From Alphaproteobacteria bacterium (GTDB lineage: Bacteria > Pseudomonadota > Alphaproteobacteria > Acetobacterales > Acetobacteraceae), in NCBI GenBank assembly GCA_026400845.1, contig JAPLOH010000242.1:8073-64723 (forward strand): DNA of 56,651 nt. Reading direction: 5' to 3'. Made by a program: the position numbers and the translations under genes. This document shows positions 1-10,221 of the stretch, one piece after another. The notes under the pieces were generated by a model. The model had not been told where the DNA came from, did not search any database, and saw only the letters and a program-made list of their open reading frames with translations. The first letter of the stretch is position 1, and each line of letters begins with the position of its first letter.

Positions 1-415
1 CTTGCGGCGGGGTGAGCAGGCCAAGCCATGACGGCATCGCCGAGTCGATCCTCTGCTGGAAGGCGACCTGCGTGCCATCGGGCGACCAGGCGAGGTCGCG
101 CAGCGGCGCCTCGGTCGTGTGCAGCACGATGAGCGTTCCGTCATGCACCGCCACCTGGTTGCGTCCGCCGTCGCGCCGCAGCAGGGCGATCCGCCGCCCG
201 TCGGGCGCGAGGCGGGCCATCATCACGCCCTCGGTGCCGGAGATCTCCGTCCAGGCGCCGCGATCGAGGCTCTCGGCCAGCCTTGGCACCCGGCTGTCGG
301 TGGCGATGTCCCGCTTGGTGAGGGTGGCAATCACCCGGCTGCCATCGGGGGCGATCCGCGCGTCGGTGACGCTCTCGAAGGCGAACACATCCTGGGGCGT
401 CAGCGTGCGGGGCAT
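1..415 (-). CDS. S9 family peptidase (prolyl oligopeptidase/acylaminoacyl-peptidase-like), N-terminal part, truncated by window start
   Basis: Minus-strand ORF open to the window edge, starting MPRTLTPQDVFAFESVTDARIAPDGSRVIATLTKRDIATDSRVP..., with beta-propeller-like 'LAPDGRRIALLR' and 'LAWSPDGTQVAF' repeats typical of S9 peptidases. Confidence 0.75.
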   Translation of the reverse strand, partial: MPRTLTPQDVFAFESVTDARIAPDGSRVIATLTKRDIATDSRVPRLAESLDRGAWTEISGTEGVMMARLAPDGRRIALLRRDGGRNQVAVHDGTLIVLHTTEAPLRDLAWSPDGTQVAFQQRIDSAMPSWLGLLTPPQ

Positions 416-466
416 CAATTGGTCTCCTTCACTCGCACCTATCCTGGCTGCCTCGGCGCCGCGGCG

Positions 467-1111
467 CTAGATCGTCAGCGCGATCGCCAATGCTTGGCCG
501 ATCGCGGCCTGGCAGGGGTCGATGACGGGCAGGCCGAGATCGGCCTCGATTGCCGCGCGATGATGGCTCATGCCGGTGCAGCCGAGGATAATGGTGTCGG
601 ACCCGGCGTCGGCCAATTTCTTGGCGGCGTTGATCAACCGGCTGCGGGCCGCCTTGGGGTCGAGCAGGGTTTCGAGCGGCACGTTCATCGCCACCTCGGC
701 GGCCAGCCGCGACTCGAGGCCGAGGGCCCGAAGTGCGGCGAGGTGGCGCGCCTTGGAGGCATTGGCGAGCGCGATCACCCCGAACCGCTCGGCGCGCGCC
801 ACGGCGGCGGTCACCGCACAGCGAAATATCCCCAGTACCGGCGCGGTGGTGCAGGCGCGCACCGCTTCGATCCCCGGATCGGAGGCACAGGCAACGACAA
901 AAATGTCGGCCGTGGCGCGTTCGACGAAATGGCACAGTGGCTCCACCACCGCATGCCATTCGCGCCATGAGTAGATCGCCTTGGGGCCGCTCGCCAGCGT
1001 GGCCACATCGATCTCCGGGCCGTCGAGGCGGCGGAACGGGGCGATTGCGGCGGCGATGCCATCCGAGCAATCCTGGCTGCAATTCGGATTGATGACGAGA
1101 ATGCGCGACAT
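467..1111 (-). CDS. Aspartate/glutamate/hydantoin racemase family protein
   Basis: MSRILVINPNCSQDCSDGI..., 'FVVACASDPGIEAVR', 'IILGCTGMSHHRAAIEADLGLPVIDPCQAAI'; the two Cys motifs of the Asp/Glu racemase family. The longer start at 1159 is less likely. Confidence 0.85.
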   Translation of the reverse strand: MSRILVINPNCSQDCSDGIAAAIAPFRRLDGPEIDVATLASGPKAIYSWREWHAVVEPLCHFVERATADIFVVACASDPGIEAVRACTTAPVLGIFRCAVTAAVARAERFGVIALANASKARHLAALRALGLESRLAAEVAMNVPLETLLDPKAARSRLINAAKKLADAGSDTIILGCTGMSHHRAAIEADLGLPVIDPCQAAIGQALAIALTI

Positions 1112-1186
1112 GCGCAAAGTCATGATCGCCATCGCCGGCGGGATCAAGTAATGCTGCACTGCGGCGAGCGTTTTTGCCGGCCGCTG

Positions 1187-1627
1187 ATGAAAGGTCCCGC
1201 CGTGACCGAGGGCTCACCCGTCCGTTGGACGCCCGATCGCGCGCCGAAATTGCCGCCCTGGCCGGTGCCGCGCATGGCCGACGCGCTGCGCCGGGGGGCG
1301 ATGGGCGCCTGCCCGGCCTGCGGCAAGACCCGGCTGTTCGCCAAGTTCCTCCGCATCAAGGCCGAGTGCTCCGAATGCCGCGCCCCGCTCGGCCTCGCCC
1401 GCGCCGATGACGCGCCGCCGTATTTCACCATTGTCGTGGTGGGACACCTGATCGTGCCGGCCATGCTGGTGGTGGAAAAGGCCTGGACGCCAGACCTATG
1501 GATCCATGCCGCGATTTGGCTTCCGCTCACGGTGGTGCTCGCGGTCGGGCTGTTGCAGCCAATCAAGGGCATGACGGTCGGCGCGATGACCGCACTCGGC
1601 ATGCTGACAGTCGAAGGTCCGGGCTGA
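1187..1627 (+). CDS. DUF983 family protein
   Basis: 'GACPACGKTRLFAKFLRIKAECSECRAPLGLARADDAPPYFTIVVVGHLIVP' with CxxC...CxxC followed by TM helices, typical of DUF983. Start codon uncertain (1151/1187/1202). Confidence 0.85.
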   Translation: MKGPAVTEGSPVRWTPDRAPKLPPWPVPRMADALRRGAMGACPACGKTRLFAKFLRIKAECSECRAPLGLARADDAPPYFTIVVVGHLIVPAMLVVEKAWTPDLWIHAAIWLPLTVVLAVGLLQPIKGMTVGAMTALGMLTVEGPG

Positions 1628-1630
1628 GCG

Positions 1631-2125
1631 ATGACCACGGCGATCGATCTCGCGGCCGAGGGGGCGCGGCTAGCCGACATCGTGCTCGAGGGCGAGACGC
1701 TAACGCGCCTTTCGCCGCTGCTGGAGGCCGACCTCGCCCAGGCCGTCGCCGATCTCCAGGCCGAGAACCGGTTCGTCCCGGTCGCCGGCGGCGAAGGGCC
1801 GTACGGGTTGCGCCTGTCGATCCAGCACGGCCGCCTCGCGTTTGACATCCGCGCCGCCGATGGCACGCCGTTGCGCGGCATCCTGCTCGCCCTAGGCCCG
1901 TTTCGCGGCCTGATCCGCGACTATCAGATGCTGGTCGACAGCCATGTTCTGGCGGTGGCCGAAGGGCGCGAGCAGCGCATCCAGGCGATCGACATGGGCC
2001 GTCGCGGCCTGCACAACGAGGGCGCGGAGCTGCTGATCACCCGGCTGGACGGCAAGATCGCCATCGATTTCGCCACCGCGCGGCGGCTCTTCACCCTGGT
2101 CTGCGTGCTGCACCAGCGCGTCTGA
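1631..2125 (+). CDS. UPF0262 family protein
   Basis: 164 aa; '[69 protein letters not shown]' matches the UPF0262 pattern as recalled. Confidence 0.85.
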   Translation: MTTAIDLAAEGARLADIVLEGETLTRLSPLLEADLAQAVADLQAENRFVPVAGGEGPYGLRLSIQHGRLAFDIRAADGTPLRGILLALGPFRGLIRDYQMLVDSHVLAVAEGREQRIQAIDMGRRGLHNEGAELLITRLDGKIAIDFATARRLFTLVCVLHQRV

Positions 2126-2144
2126 CCATTTTCTCGGGGCACTC

Positions 2145-3233
2145 ATGAAAATCGACGGCACTCCCTATCGCAGCGTCTGGGTCAACGCGCAGGATGGCTG
2201 GTCCGTCCATATCCTCGACCAGACCCGGCTGCCCTGGGCGGTGGACGTGCTGCGCCTCACCGAGGTCGCCGCGGCCGCGCATGCCATCCGCGCCATGCAG
2301 GTGCGCGGCGCGCCTTTGATCGGCGCCGTGGCCGCCTACGGGCTGAGCCTCGCGCTGCGCGCCGATGCCGGCAATGCCGCGATGGAGCGCGATGCCGCCC
2401 TGCTCGCCGCCACCAGGCCCACCGCGATCAACCTGCAATGGGCGCTCGACCGCATGCTCGCCCGCCTCCGCCCGCTCGATGCCAGCGCCCGCGTCGCCGC
2501 CGCCTATGAAGAGGCCGCCGCCATCGCCGATGAGGATGTCGCGATGTGCGCCGCCATCGGCCGCCACGGGCTCGAGCTGATCACCGGCCTCGCCAAGCCC
2601 GGCCACACCGTCAACATCCTCACCCATTGCAACGCCGGCTGGCTCGCCACCGTCGACTGGGGCACCGCGCTCGCGCCGATCTACATGGCGCATGACCAGG
2701 GGATCGACCTTCACGTCTGGGTCGACGAGACCCGCCCGCGCAACCAAGGCGCCCTGCTCACCGCCTTCGAACTCGGCAGCCACGGCGTGCGCCACACCGT
2801 GATCGCCGATAATGCCGGCGGCCACCTGATGCAGCACGGCATGGTCGATCTCGTCATCGTCGGCACCGACCGCACCACCCGTGCCGGGGATGTCGCCAAC
2901 AAGATCGGCACCTATCTCAAGGCCTTGGCGGCGCATGACAACGGTGTGCCCTTCTGGGTCGCGGTGCCGTCCTCCACCATCGATTGGGCGATCGCGGACG
3001 GTATTCGCGAAATCCCGATCGAGGAGCGCGCAGCGAGCGAGGTAACCACCATCACCGGCCTGGCCATGGACGGCACGGCAACCACGGTGCGCATCGCACC
3101 CTCCTCCAGCCCCGGCGCCAACCCTGCCTTCGATGTCACTCCGGCGCGTCTGGTGAGCGGACTGATCACCGAGCGTGGGCGATGCGCGGCGAGCGAAGCG
3201 GGGTTGCTTGGGCTGTTTCCCGAGCGTGGGTGA
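2145..3233 (+). CDS. mtnA: S-methyl-5-thioribose-1-phosphate isomerase
   Basis: 362 aa; '[17 protein letters not shown]', '[53 protein letters not shown]', '[24 protein letters not shown]' are hallmark MtnA motifs. Confidence 0.95.
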   Translation: MKIDGTPYRSVWVNAQDGWSVHILDQTRLPWAVDVLRLTEVAAAAHAIRAMQVRGAPLIGAVAAYGLSLALRADAGNAAMERDAALLAATRPTAINLQWALDRMLARLRPLDASARVAAAYEEAAAIADEDVAMCAAIGRHGLELITGLAKPGHTVNILTHCNAGWLATVDWGTALAPIYMAHDQGIDLHVWVDETRPRNQGALLTAFELGSHGVRHTVIADNAGGHLMQHGMVDLVIVGTDRTTRAGDVANKIGTYLKALAAHDNGVPFWVAVPSSTIDWAIADGIREIPIEERAASEVTTITGLAMDGTATTVRIAPSSSPGANPAFDVTPARLVSGLITERGRCAASEAGLLGLFPERG

Positions 3234-3326
3234 GGTACGCCACATAACTTACACAAGTTTAAGCTTGCTCTATGGGCAACCCGCGTCAAACTGCGGGGAT
3301 GCGAGTGATCGGGAGTAGGCATCGAC

Positions 3327-3896
3327 GTGGCTGAGTTCTGGGCCGAATGGGGTGCGCTGGCTTATCTGGGCGCCGCTGCCTGGGCATTCTTCGAGGGCGA
3401 GACCTTCGTGCTGCTGGCTTCGGCCGCGGGCAAGGCGACCGGCGCGATCAATCCCTGGTATCTGTTGGTGAGCGTTTGGATCGGCTCCTATCTGGGGGAC
3501 CAGGTGTGGTTCACCCTTGGCCGCAAATTCGGCGTGGGGGTGGCGAAGAGAATTCCAGGCGCCGAACGCCGCCTCGGCCAGGCGCTGGGGTTTCTCGACC
3601 GCTACGGCACGTTGTTCGTGCTGTCCTTCCGCTTCATCTACGGCGTCCGCAACGTATCCTCCGCGGCCTGCGGTGTCGCGGGCATGAGCTGGGCGAAATT
3701 CGCGTTCTGGAACTTCATTGCCGCCGGCCTTTGGGCCTCGAGTTTCGTCGCCGCCGGGTGGTATCTGGCGGAATGGCTGGGGCCCGATGGGGTCTACTGG
3801 ATGCTGGCCGGTGTCGGCGCCTGCCTCGTGGTGGTGATCGCCTATAAGGTGTGGCGCGGCATTCAGCGCGCCGCCGCGGCCAAGCAGGCCGCCTAG
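3327..3896 (+). CDS. DedA family membrane protein
   Basis: 189 aa; 'FFEGETFVLLASAAG', 'WIGSYLGDQVWFTLGRKFG', 'FRFIYGVRNVSSAACGVAGMSWAKFAFWNFIAAGLWA' typical of DedA/SNARE-associated proteins. Confidence 0.9.
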   Translation: MAEFWAEWGALAYLGAAAWAFFEGETFVLLASAAGKATGAINPWYLLVSVWIGSYLGDQVWFTLGRKFGVGVAKRIPGAERRLGQALGFLDRYGTLFVLSFRFIYGVRNVSSAACGVAGMSWAKFAFWNFIAAGLWASSFVAAGWYLAEWLGPDGVYWMLAGVGACLVVVIAYKVWRGIQRAAAAKQAA

Positions 3897-3912
3897 CCGG
3901 AGGGGACCGACG

Positions 3913-4305
3913 ATGCGGCAAATCGCGGGGCACCGCTACATCAACCTCGAATCCTTCCGCCGCGACGGCAAGGGCGTGAAGACCCCGCTGTGGTTCGCCG
4001 CCGACCCAGCCGTGCCCGACCGCTTCTACGTTTACAGCACCGCCGACAGCTTCAAGGTGAAGCGGGTGCGCCGCAACCCCAAGGTGCGGCTCGCCCCCTG
4101 CACCATGCGCGGCGAGGTGCTGGGCGACTGGATCAACGCCCAGGCCGAGATCGTCACCGGCCCCGAGGCGGCAAAGGCGATGCGGCTGCTTGATCGAAAA
4201 TATTTCCCGTGGAAACAAGTGCTTGGCTTCTTCGCCTTGTTCCGCAAGCGCGATCATACCGTTATCCGCCTCCGCCCGGCCGAGGGCAGCGCGGGGTCGG
4301 CATGA
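3913..4305 (+). CDS. PPOX class (pyridoxamine 5'-phosphate oxidase-like, F420-type split barrel) protein
   Basis: 130 aa; 'YINLESFRRDGKGVKTPLWFAADPAVPDRFYVYSTADSFKVKRVRRNPKVRLAPCTMRGEVLGDWINAQAEIV' split-barrel signature. Confidence 0.8.
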   Translation: MRQIAGHRYINLESFRRDGKGVKTPLWFAADPAVPDRFYVYSTADSFKVKRVRRNPKVRLAPCTMRGEVLGDWINAQAEIVTGPEAAKAMRLLDRKYFPWKQVLGFFALFRKRDHTVIRLRPAEGSAGSA

Positions 4306-5507
4306 TCAGTGTGGACGAAGCCCGGACCCGCATCCTTGCCGGGCTACGGCCGACGGCGGCTGAGATCGTGCCGCTGGCTGCCGCCTGGGGGCGCGTCACC
4401 GCGCAACCAATCGCCGCCCGCCTCACGCAGCCACCGCTGGATGTCTCGGCGATGGACGGCTACGCGCTCCGCGGCCCCGATGGCGTGGTTGGCGCGGTGC
4501 TCGCCGTGGTCGGCGCCGCCCCCGCCGGCCACCCCTGGCCCGGCACGCTCGGCTCCGGCGAGGCGCTTCGCCTGTTCACCGGCAGCATCATCCCCGATGG
4601 CGCCGACGCGATCCTGCTGCAGGAGGACGCCACCCGCGCCGGCGAGCATGTGACGGTGAACGAGGCGGTGGTCGCCCGCCGCCATATCCGCCGCGCCGCC
4701 CAGGATTACTCCTGCGGCGAAATATTGGTTCCGGCTGGCAAGCTGTTGAATGCACGGGATATCGGTCTGATCGCCGCAGGCAATCACCCATGGGTGGCCG
4801 TCCATCGCCGCCCACGTGTCGCCATTCTCGCCACCGGCGACGAAATCGCCTTGCCCGGCGAGCCGATCCCCCCGGGCGGTATCGTCTCCTCCAACTCGCA
4901 TGCGCTCGCAGCCCTGGTGCAGTCCTGCGGCGGCGACGCGGTGGTGCTGCCGGTCGCGCCCGACGATAGCGCCGCCATCGCCGCCGCCGCCACTGGCGCG
5001 CGGTCCTGCGACATATTGGTCACGACCGGGGGCGCCTCGGTCGGCGAGCATGACCTAATCCAGTCCGCTTTGGCGCCGGCCGGTTTGGTGGTCGATTTCT
5101 GGAAAATCGCGATGCGGCCGGGCAAGCCGCTCATCCATGGTGCGCTCGGCGGGGTGCCGCTGCTTGGCCTGCCCGGCAATCCGGTCTCATCGCTGATTAC
5201 CGCCATCCTGTTCCTGCTGCCGGCGCTGCGGGTGCTGTCCGGCCTGCCCGGCGCTCCGCCGCCAACCAGCCACGCCGTGCTCGGCGCCGACCTGCCCGCC
5301 AATGATCACCGCGCCGACCATTTGCGCGCCCGGTTGGTCACCGACTCCGCGGGGAATACAGCAGTGAGCGCATTCACGCGGCAGGATTCCGCGATGCTGC
5401 GGTTATTGGCCGAGTCGAACGCTTTGATCCTCCGCCCGCCGCACGCGCAGGCGGCGAAATCCGGCGAAATTGTGCCGATTATCCGGCTTGATCACCTGGG
5501 CCTGTGA
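4302..5507 (+). CDS. moeA: Molybdopterin molybdenumtransferase MoeA
   Basis: MISVDEARTRILAGLRPT..., 'PPLDVSAMDGYALRG', 'RPRVAILATGDEIALPG', 'TTGGASVGEHDLIQ', 'MRPGKPLIHGALGGVPLLGLPGNPVSSL'. ATG at 4302 overlaps the previous stop. Confidence 0.95.
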   Translation: MISVDEARTRILAGLRPTAAEIVPLAAAWGRVTAQPIAARLTQPPLDVSAMDGYALRGPDGVVGAVLAVVGAAPAGHPWPGTLGSGEALRLFTGSIIPDGADAILLQEDATRAGEHVTVNEAVVARRHIRRAAQDYSCGEILVPAGKLLNARDIGLIAAGNHPWVAVHRRPRVAILATGDEIALPGEPIPPGGIVSSNSHALAALVQSCGGDAVVLPVAPDDSAAIAAAATGARSCDILVTTGGASVGEHDLIQSALAPAGLVVDFWKIAMRPGKPLIHGALGGVPLLGLPGNPVSSLITAILFLLPALRVLSGLPGAPPPTSHAVLGADLPANDHRADHLRARLVTDSAGNTAVSAFTRQDSAMLRLLAESNALILRPPHAQAAKSGEIVPIIRLDHLGL

Positions 5508-5528
5508 ATAAGTTTGACACGGCGAAAA

Positions 5529-5543
5529 GAACTTATATAGAAC
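5529..5543. promoter_or_regulatory. LexA SOS operator (GAAC-N7-GAAC, i.e. GTTC-N7-GTTC on the other strand) overlapping the lexA promoter -10 region
   Basis: Direct read: GAAC TTATATA GAAC, about 50 bp upstream of the lexA ATG at 5595; it matches the established alphaproteobacterial SOS box GTTCN7GTTC. Putative -35 TTGACA at 5514-5519 and -10 TATAGA at 5536-5541. Confidence 0.9.
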
Positions 5544-5594
5544 GGGTTCATGAGTTGCCGATATGTTCCAAACGGCGCACAGGAGTCCCTTTCA

Positions 5595-6323
5595 ATGCTC
5601 ACCCGCAAGCAGCACGAACTGCTCACCTTCATCGATCGCCATCTCCGCACCACCGGGTTTTCCCCGAGCTTCGAGGAAATGAAGGACGCGCTGAACCTCC
5701 GCTCCAAGTCCGGAATTCACCGGCTGATCTCGGCCCTGGAGGAGCGCGGTTTCCTGCAGCGCCGCCATCATCGCGCCCGTGCGCTGGAAGTCGTCCGCCT
5801 GCCCGATGACATCACCGCGCGCCACCAGGCGGTGGCCGAACTCGGGGAGCCCGCCGCGGTCTCGGGGGGGTTCACACCCAATGTGATCCGCGGCGATTTC
5901 AGCGGCCGCCTTGCCGGCGCGAAGGCCGCCAATGACGCGGTATCGGTGCAGTTGCCGCTCTATGGCCGTATTGCCGCGGGCCTGCCCATCGAGGCGCTCG
6001 GTGATACTGCCCGGCACATCGATGTGCCGGCGACGATGCTGGGCAGCGGCGAACACTTCGCCCTCGAAGTTGATGGCGACTCGATGATCGACGCCGGCAT
6101 CTGGAACGGTGACACCGTGATCATCCGCAAATCCGACGCGGCCGAGACCGGCGACATTGTCGTCGCCCTGGTGGACGAGCAGGACGTCACCCTGAAGCGC
6201 CTGCGCCGCCGCGGCAATTCGATCGCGCTCGAACCCGCCAACGCGACGTTCAAGACCCAGATCTACCCGGCCGACAAGGTGCGGGTCCAGGGCAAGCTGG
6301 TCGGGCTGCTGCGGCGCTACTGA
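5595..6323 (+). CDS. lexA: LexA repressor
   Basis: [54 protein letters not shown]...; '[12 protein letters not shown]' Ala-Gly cleavage context; '[24 protein letters not shown]' catalytic Ser region; 'LKRLRRRG' Lys region. Confidence 0.97.
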   Translation: MLTRKQHELLTFIDRHLRTTGFSPSFEEMKDALNLRSKSGIHRLISALEERGFLQRRHHRARALEVVRLPDDITARHQAVAELGEPAAVSGGFTPNVIRGDFSGRLAGAKAANDAVSVQLPLYGRIAAGLPIEALGDTARHIDVPATMLGSGEHFALEVDGDSMIDAGIWNGDTVIIRKSDAAETGDIVVALVDEQDVTLKRLRRRGNSIALEPANATFKTQIYPADKVRVQGKLVGLLRRY

Positions 6324-6386
6324 GCCAAGGGTTGCACGGCGGGAGCGGTCGACGGCAGGCTGCCCAGCCAATACCAGGAGCCCGCC

Positions 6387-8018
6387 ATGCCCCGCCCCAT
6401 CCGCCGTCTGCCCGAACCCCGGGCGATGATCGTCGCGCCGCAGCCCGAGGCGGTGGAGGCGGGCACCGAGGTGCTGGCCGCCGGCGGCAGCGCGGTCGAT
6501 GCCGTGCTTGCCTGCGCCTTCACCCAGGGCGTGGTCGATCCGATGATGTGCGGCATCGGCGGGCTCGGCTCGATGCAGGTGTTCGACCCGAAATCGGGCA
6601 GCCACATCATCCTCGACGGGCTCTCCACCTGCCCGCAAGCCGCCACCCCCGCGATGTGGGAGAGCATTTTCGAGCGTGAGTGCTCCGACGGCTACGGGTA
6701 CGTGCTGAAAGGCGCGGTCAACGAGGTCGGCCACCAGGCAGTCACCACCCCCGGAATTCTGCGGGTGTTCGAGGCTGCCCATGCCCGCTTCGGTCGGCGC
6801 GACTGGGCCAGCCTGTTCGGCCCGGCGATCCGCTTTGCCGCGGATGGCTGGGTGATCCGCCCGCATGTCCACGCGATGTTCACCATGAACGAGGCTGCCT
6901 ATGGCCGCGCCGGCTATGCTGCCAAGCTCGGCTTCACGGCGGACGGCACACGGCTCTACATGCGCGATGGCGCGCCGAAACGGGTCGGTGACCCCGTGCG
7001 CAACCCCGATCTCGCAGCGACACTCGCGGATATCGCCGCAAACGGCGCCGAAAGCTTCTTCACCGGGGCAATCGCCCAGCGCATCGATGCCGATATGCGA
7101 GCCAATGGCGGGCTGTTGTCCCTGGCCGACCTCGCGGATTTCCGTGTCCGCGAGCATGTGCCGCTGGAGATCACCTATCGCGGCCGCCGCATTGCCGTGC
7201 CGCCACCGCCGGCCGGCGGCATCGTGGTTGTCGAGATGCTGCGCATCCTGGAGCGGTTCGACCTGGTGGCGATGGGCCACAACGCGCCCGAATACATCCG
7301 CGTGCTGGCCGAGGTGATGAAGATCGCCGGCCTCGACAAAGACACCCACATCGGCGACCCCGATTTCGTGCCCCCGCCACTGGAGATGCTGCTGTCTGAT
7401 ACCTATGCCGATGCGTGCGCCGCGCGCATCGGTTCTGGGCAAAGGACCTCGCTGCCCCGCATTGGCAGCGATGCCAAGCACACCACGACGATCTCCTGCG
7501 TGGACGCCGACGGCATGGTGGTTTCGCTGACCCACACACTCGGGACCCCCTCCGGCGTCATTCCGCCTGGTACAGGCTTCATGCTGAATGGCGCGATGAA
7601 CTGGTATGATCCGCGGCCCGGCCGCGCCGGCTCAATCGCGCCCCGCAAGCGGCGGTTTTCATCGATGTCGCCCACCATCGTGCTGGAGGGCAACACGCCG
7701 GTCGTCACCCTGGGCGCCCCTGGCGGCGCGTGGATCGGGGTAGCGATCCTGCAAGTGCTGTTGAACGTGCTGGACTGGGGCATGAGCATGCAGGAAGCCG
7801 TGCAGGCGCCACGCTTCTCGGCGACCACCAACGACATCGACATCTCCAACCGTATCCCTCGCGCCACCCAGCGCGCGGTCGAGGCGATGGGCTATGGCGT
7901 GAAGCGGTCCCCGATGAGCTTCCCCTTCGCCGCACCGCACGGGATCACGCTGTGGGAGGGCAGGCTCGAAGGCGGCGCCGACCCGCAGCGGGACGGTTAC
8001 GTCGGGGTGGTCGCGTAA
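6387..8018 (+). CDS. Gamma-glutamyltransferase family protein (Ntn-hydrolase)
   Basis: 543 aa; 'PQPEAVEAGTEVLAAGGSAVDAVLACAFTQGVVDPMMCGIGG', 'KHTTTISCVDADGMVVSLTHTLG' (nucleophile Thr context), 'SMSPTIVLEG'. Confidence 0.9.
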   Translation: MPRPIRRLPEPRAMIVAPQPEAVEAGTEVLAAGGSAVDAVLACAFTQGVVDPMMCGIGGLGSMQVFDPKSGSHIILDGLSTCPQAATPAMWESIFERECSDGYGYVLKGAVNEVGHQAVTTPGILRVFEAAHARFGRRDWASLFGPAIRFAADGWVIRPHVHAMFTMNEAAYGRAGYAAKLGFTADGTRLYMRDGAPKRVGDPVRNPDLAATLADIAANGAESFFTGAIAQRIDADMRANGGLLSLADLADFRVREHVPLEITYRGRRIAVPPPPAGGIVVVEMLRILERFDLVAMGHNAPEYIRVLAEVMKIAGLDKDTHIGDPDFVPPPLEMLLSDTYADACAARIGSGQRTSLPRIGSDAKHTTTISCVDADGMVVSLTHTLGTPSGVIPPGTGFMLNGAMNWYDPRPGRAGSIAPRKRRFSSMSPTIVLEGNTPVVTLGAPGGAWIGVAILQVLLNVLDWGMSMQEAVQAPRFSATTNDIDISNRIPRATQRAVEAMGYGVKRSPMSFPFAAPHGITLWEGRLEGGADPQRDGYVGVVA

Positions 8019-8021
8019 GGT

Positions 8022-10154
8022 TCACTCCTCCGGCACGTCATCGCGCGCCGCCGGCGGCATTCCCGGCGGCACGGCACTGCGGCTGACCATGCGGGGGATC
8101 CATGGCCGAACGCCCCGCTCGTCGCGATCGGTGCGAATGTTCGCGCCGGAAGGTGTTACCCAGGCGGCATGCGCACCATGGCGCCAGACGCTGAAGCGAT
8201 CAATGAAAGGCGGCGGATCGGCGCAATCGAAGCGCAGCGGCTCGGGCGAGAGGACAAGTATGGCGTCGCAGGTCGGCTGACCGCGCAAAACCCGGATTTT
8301 CCGCCCGTCAATCAGCGCAATACAGTCGTTGCGGGCGCATTCCATCGTCCCGCCCGGCGAGCGGCCGACCGGCAGCGGCAGGGCCTGGGCATCGGTGCCC
8401 CAGAGCTGCCGCCAACTGTCGCGGATCAGTTTGGAGCCGCCCTTGCCCGGGATGATGTAGATACCCTCCGTCGTGCGCAGCCCGATCAGCCGCGCATCGG
8501 CCGAGACCACGATGTCAGGCGGCGGGGCGAAGAGGGGCGAGACTGCCCCGGCCAGAATGGCGGTGAGCCCGAATAGCCGGATCCGGGTGCGCCAGATACC
8601 GAGCCAGGCGAGACCGAGCGAAATCAGCAGCAGCCCCCACGGCGCCAGATGCGGCACCGCAACCACCGCTTCGGGCCAGGCGGCAACCGCGCGGCCGACA
8701 TACAGCACCGCCTCGATCCCCCAGCCCATCGCCCAAAACGCCGGCCCCTCGGCCTGCAGCGGCATCAGCAGCAATGCCAACATCCCCGCCGGCATTACCC
8801 ACAGCGCGGTGAGCGGCACGGCGATCATGTTGGCGAACACGTAGTAGAGCTGAGCATGGCCGAAGTGATACGCGCCGTACGGCGTCGACGCGGTGCCGGC
8901 AAGCGCGCTCGTGAGCGCGAGTGCCACGACATGGCCGAGCAGCCGGCGTGGCAGCGACCCGTTGCCGCGCAGGCGGTGCAGGAGCGGCCGCAGCGCCTCG
9001 TAGCCGGCGATCAGCGCCAGCACCGCCGAGAAACTCATCTGGAAGCTCACCCCCATCACCTCGTGCGGTGCCACCAGCACCAGCACCGCCATCGCGAAGC
9101 CGAGGCCGCGCAGCGACAGCGCCCGCCGCCCGATTATCACACCGAGCGTCACCAGGGCGGCCATGGCGAAGCTGCGCATGATCGGCACATGGGCGCTGGT
9201 CAGCACCATGTAGAACAGCCCGGCGGCCAGCGCGGTGAGTGCCGCCAGTTGTTTCAGCGGCCAGGAGAGCGCCGCCCGTTCCGACAGTGCCAGCAGCAAC
9301 CGGGTGGTGCCGAACACCCACGCCATCACGATACCGATATGCAGACCGGCGATAGCGAGCAGATGGGCCAGACCGGAATCGCGAAACGCCGCGCGGTCGG
9401 CCTCGGGGATTGAGCTGGTGCCGCCGGTCAGCAGGGTCGCCGCGATCGCCGCGCGCTCGGCCGGCAAGGCGGCGGCGGCGCGGGCGATGATCGCCTCGCG
9501 CAAGGCCTGTATCCGGGCGGCGAGCCCTTCGGCCGCGCCATGGGTGCGCAGCGTCACCGGCCGGAGCGCGAAACCATAGCCGCCGAACCCGGCGAAAAAA
9601 GCATCGCGCTGGAAATCCCAGGCACCCGGAAATGCCGGCGGCGCCGGACGGCTCAGCATGGCGCGCACCTCGATCGTGTCACCGGTCGACAGTGGCGTCT
9701 CGTCGCCAGCGCGCAGGCGGATGCGCAGCAGGCGCTCCTGCGCCGCCCCGCCATCGAGGCTGGCCCGCTCCAGCGTCACCCGTCGACCGTTGGGCAGTTG
9801 CTCGACCGCGCGGACTTTCCCGGTGACGATGCTTGCCTTGCGCGGCAGATCGGCGAGCGGCGCCGCCCGCCAGGTGGCAAACTGCGCGGCGGCCATGCCG
9901 AGCATCGCGGCCACCGCGAGCACGGCCGGTACCCGCAGCCAAGGCGCGCGCGCGAACCGCGCCACGACCAACGCAACGCCGCCCGCAATCGCCCCGCTCG
10001 CCGGCGGGATTTCGCTGCGCAGGCTGAAATAGAGCGCCGCCCCGAGCGCCATGAACACCGGCAGCCACACCGCGAACCGCCCGCGCTCGGCCGCCACCCA
10101 GCCGGCGAACGCCCCGGGTTCAGCCGCCGTGCTGTCGCTCATGCCTGCCTGCAT
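8022..10154 (-). CDS. comEC: ComEC/Rec2 family competence DNA-channel protein
   Basis: 'LLTGGTSSIPEADRAAFRDSGLAHLLAIAGLHIGIVMAWVFG' is the signature ComEC competence-domain motif; polytopic membrane protein. Start 10154 or 10142. Confidence 0.9.
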   Translation of the reverse strand: MQAGMSDSTAAEPGAFAGWVAAERGRFAVWLPVFMALGAALYFSLRSEIPPASGAIAGGVALVVARFARAPWLRVPAVLAVAAMLGMAAAQFATWRAAPLADLPRKASIVTGKVRAVEQLPNGRRVTLERASLDGGAAQERLLRIRLRAGDETPLSTGDTIEVRAMLSRPAPPAFPGAWDFQRDAFFAGFGGYGFALRPVTLRTHGAAEGLAARIQALREAIIARAAAALPAERAAIAATLLTGGTSSIPEADRAAFRDSGLAHLLAIAGLHIGIVMAWVFGTTRLLLALSERAALSWPLKQLAALTALAAGLFYMVLTSAHVPIMRSFAMAALVTLGVIIGRRALSLRGLGFAMAVLVLVAPHEVMGVSFQMSFSAVLALIAGYEALRPLLHRLRGNGSLPRRLLGHVVALALTSALAGTASTPYGAYHFGHAQLYYVFANMIAVPLTALWVMPAGMLALLLMPLQAEGPAFWAMGWGIEAVLYVGRAVAAWPEAVVAVPHLAPWGLLLISLGLAWLGIWRTRIRLFGLTAILAGAVSPLFAPPPDIVVSADARLIGLRTTEGIYIIPGKGGSKLIRDSWRQLWGTDAQALPLPVGRSPGGTMECARNDCIALIDGRKIRVLRGQPTCDAILVLSPEPLRFDCADPPPFIDRFSVWRHGAHAAWVTPSGANIRTDRDERGVRPWIPRMVSRSAVPPGMPPAARDDVPEE

Positions 10155-10221
10155 GACTGCCACGCTACGACGCAACGCCGGCCCATGATAGAAGCGCGGC
10201 CCTCCGACGAGAGACCAAGCC

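Noticed and set aside
3246-3259. AACTT-acac-AAGTT palindrome between mtnA and the DedA gene
   Set aside because: Could be an operator, but it is short, single-copy as far as I saw, and there is no regulator nearby; insufficient support.
5592-7535. 647-aa minus-strand ORF across lexA/ggt
   Set aside because: Both plus-strand genes are clearly recognisable; artefact.
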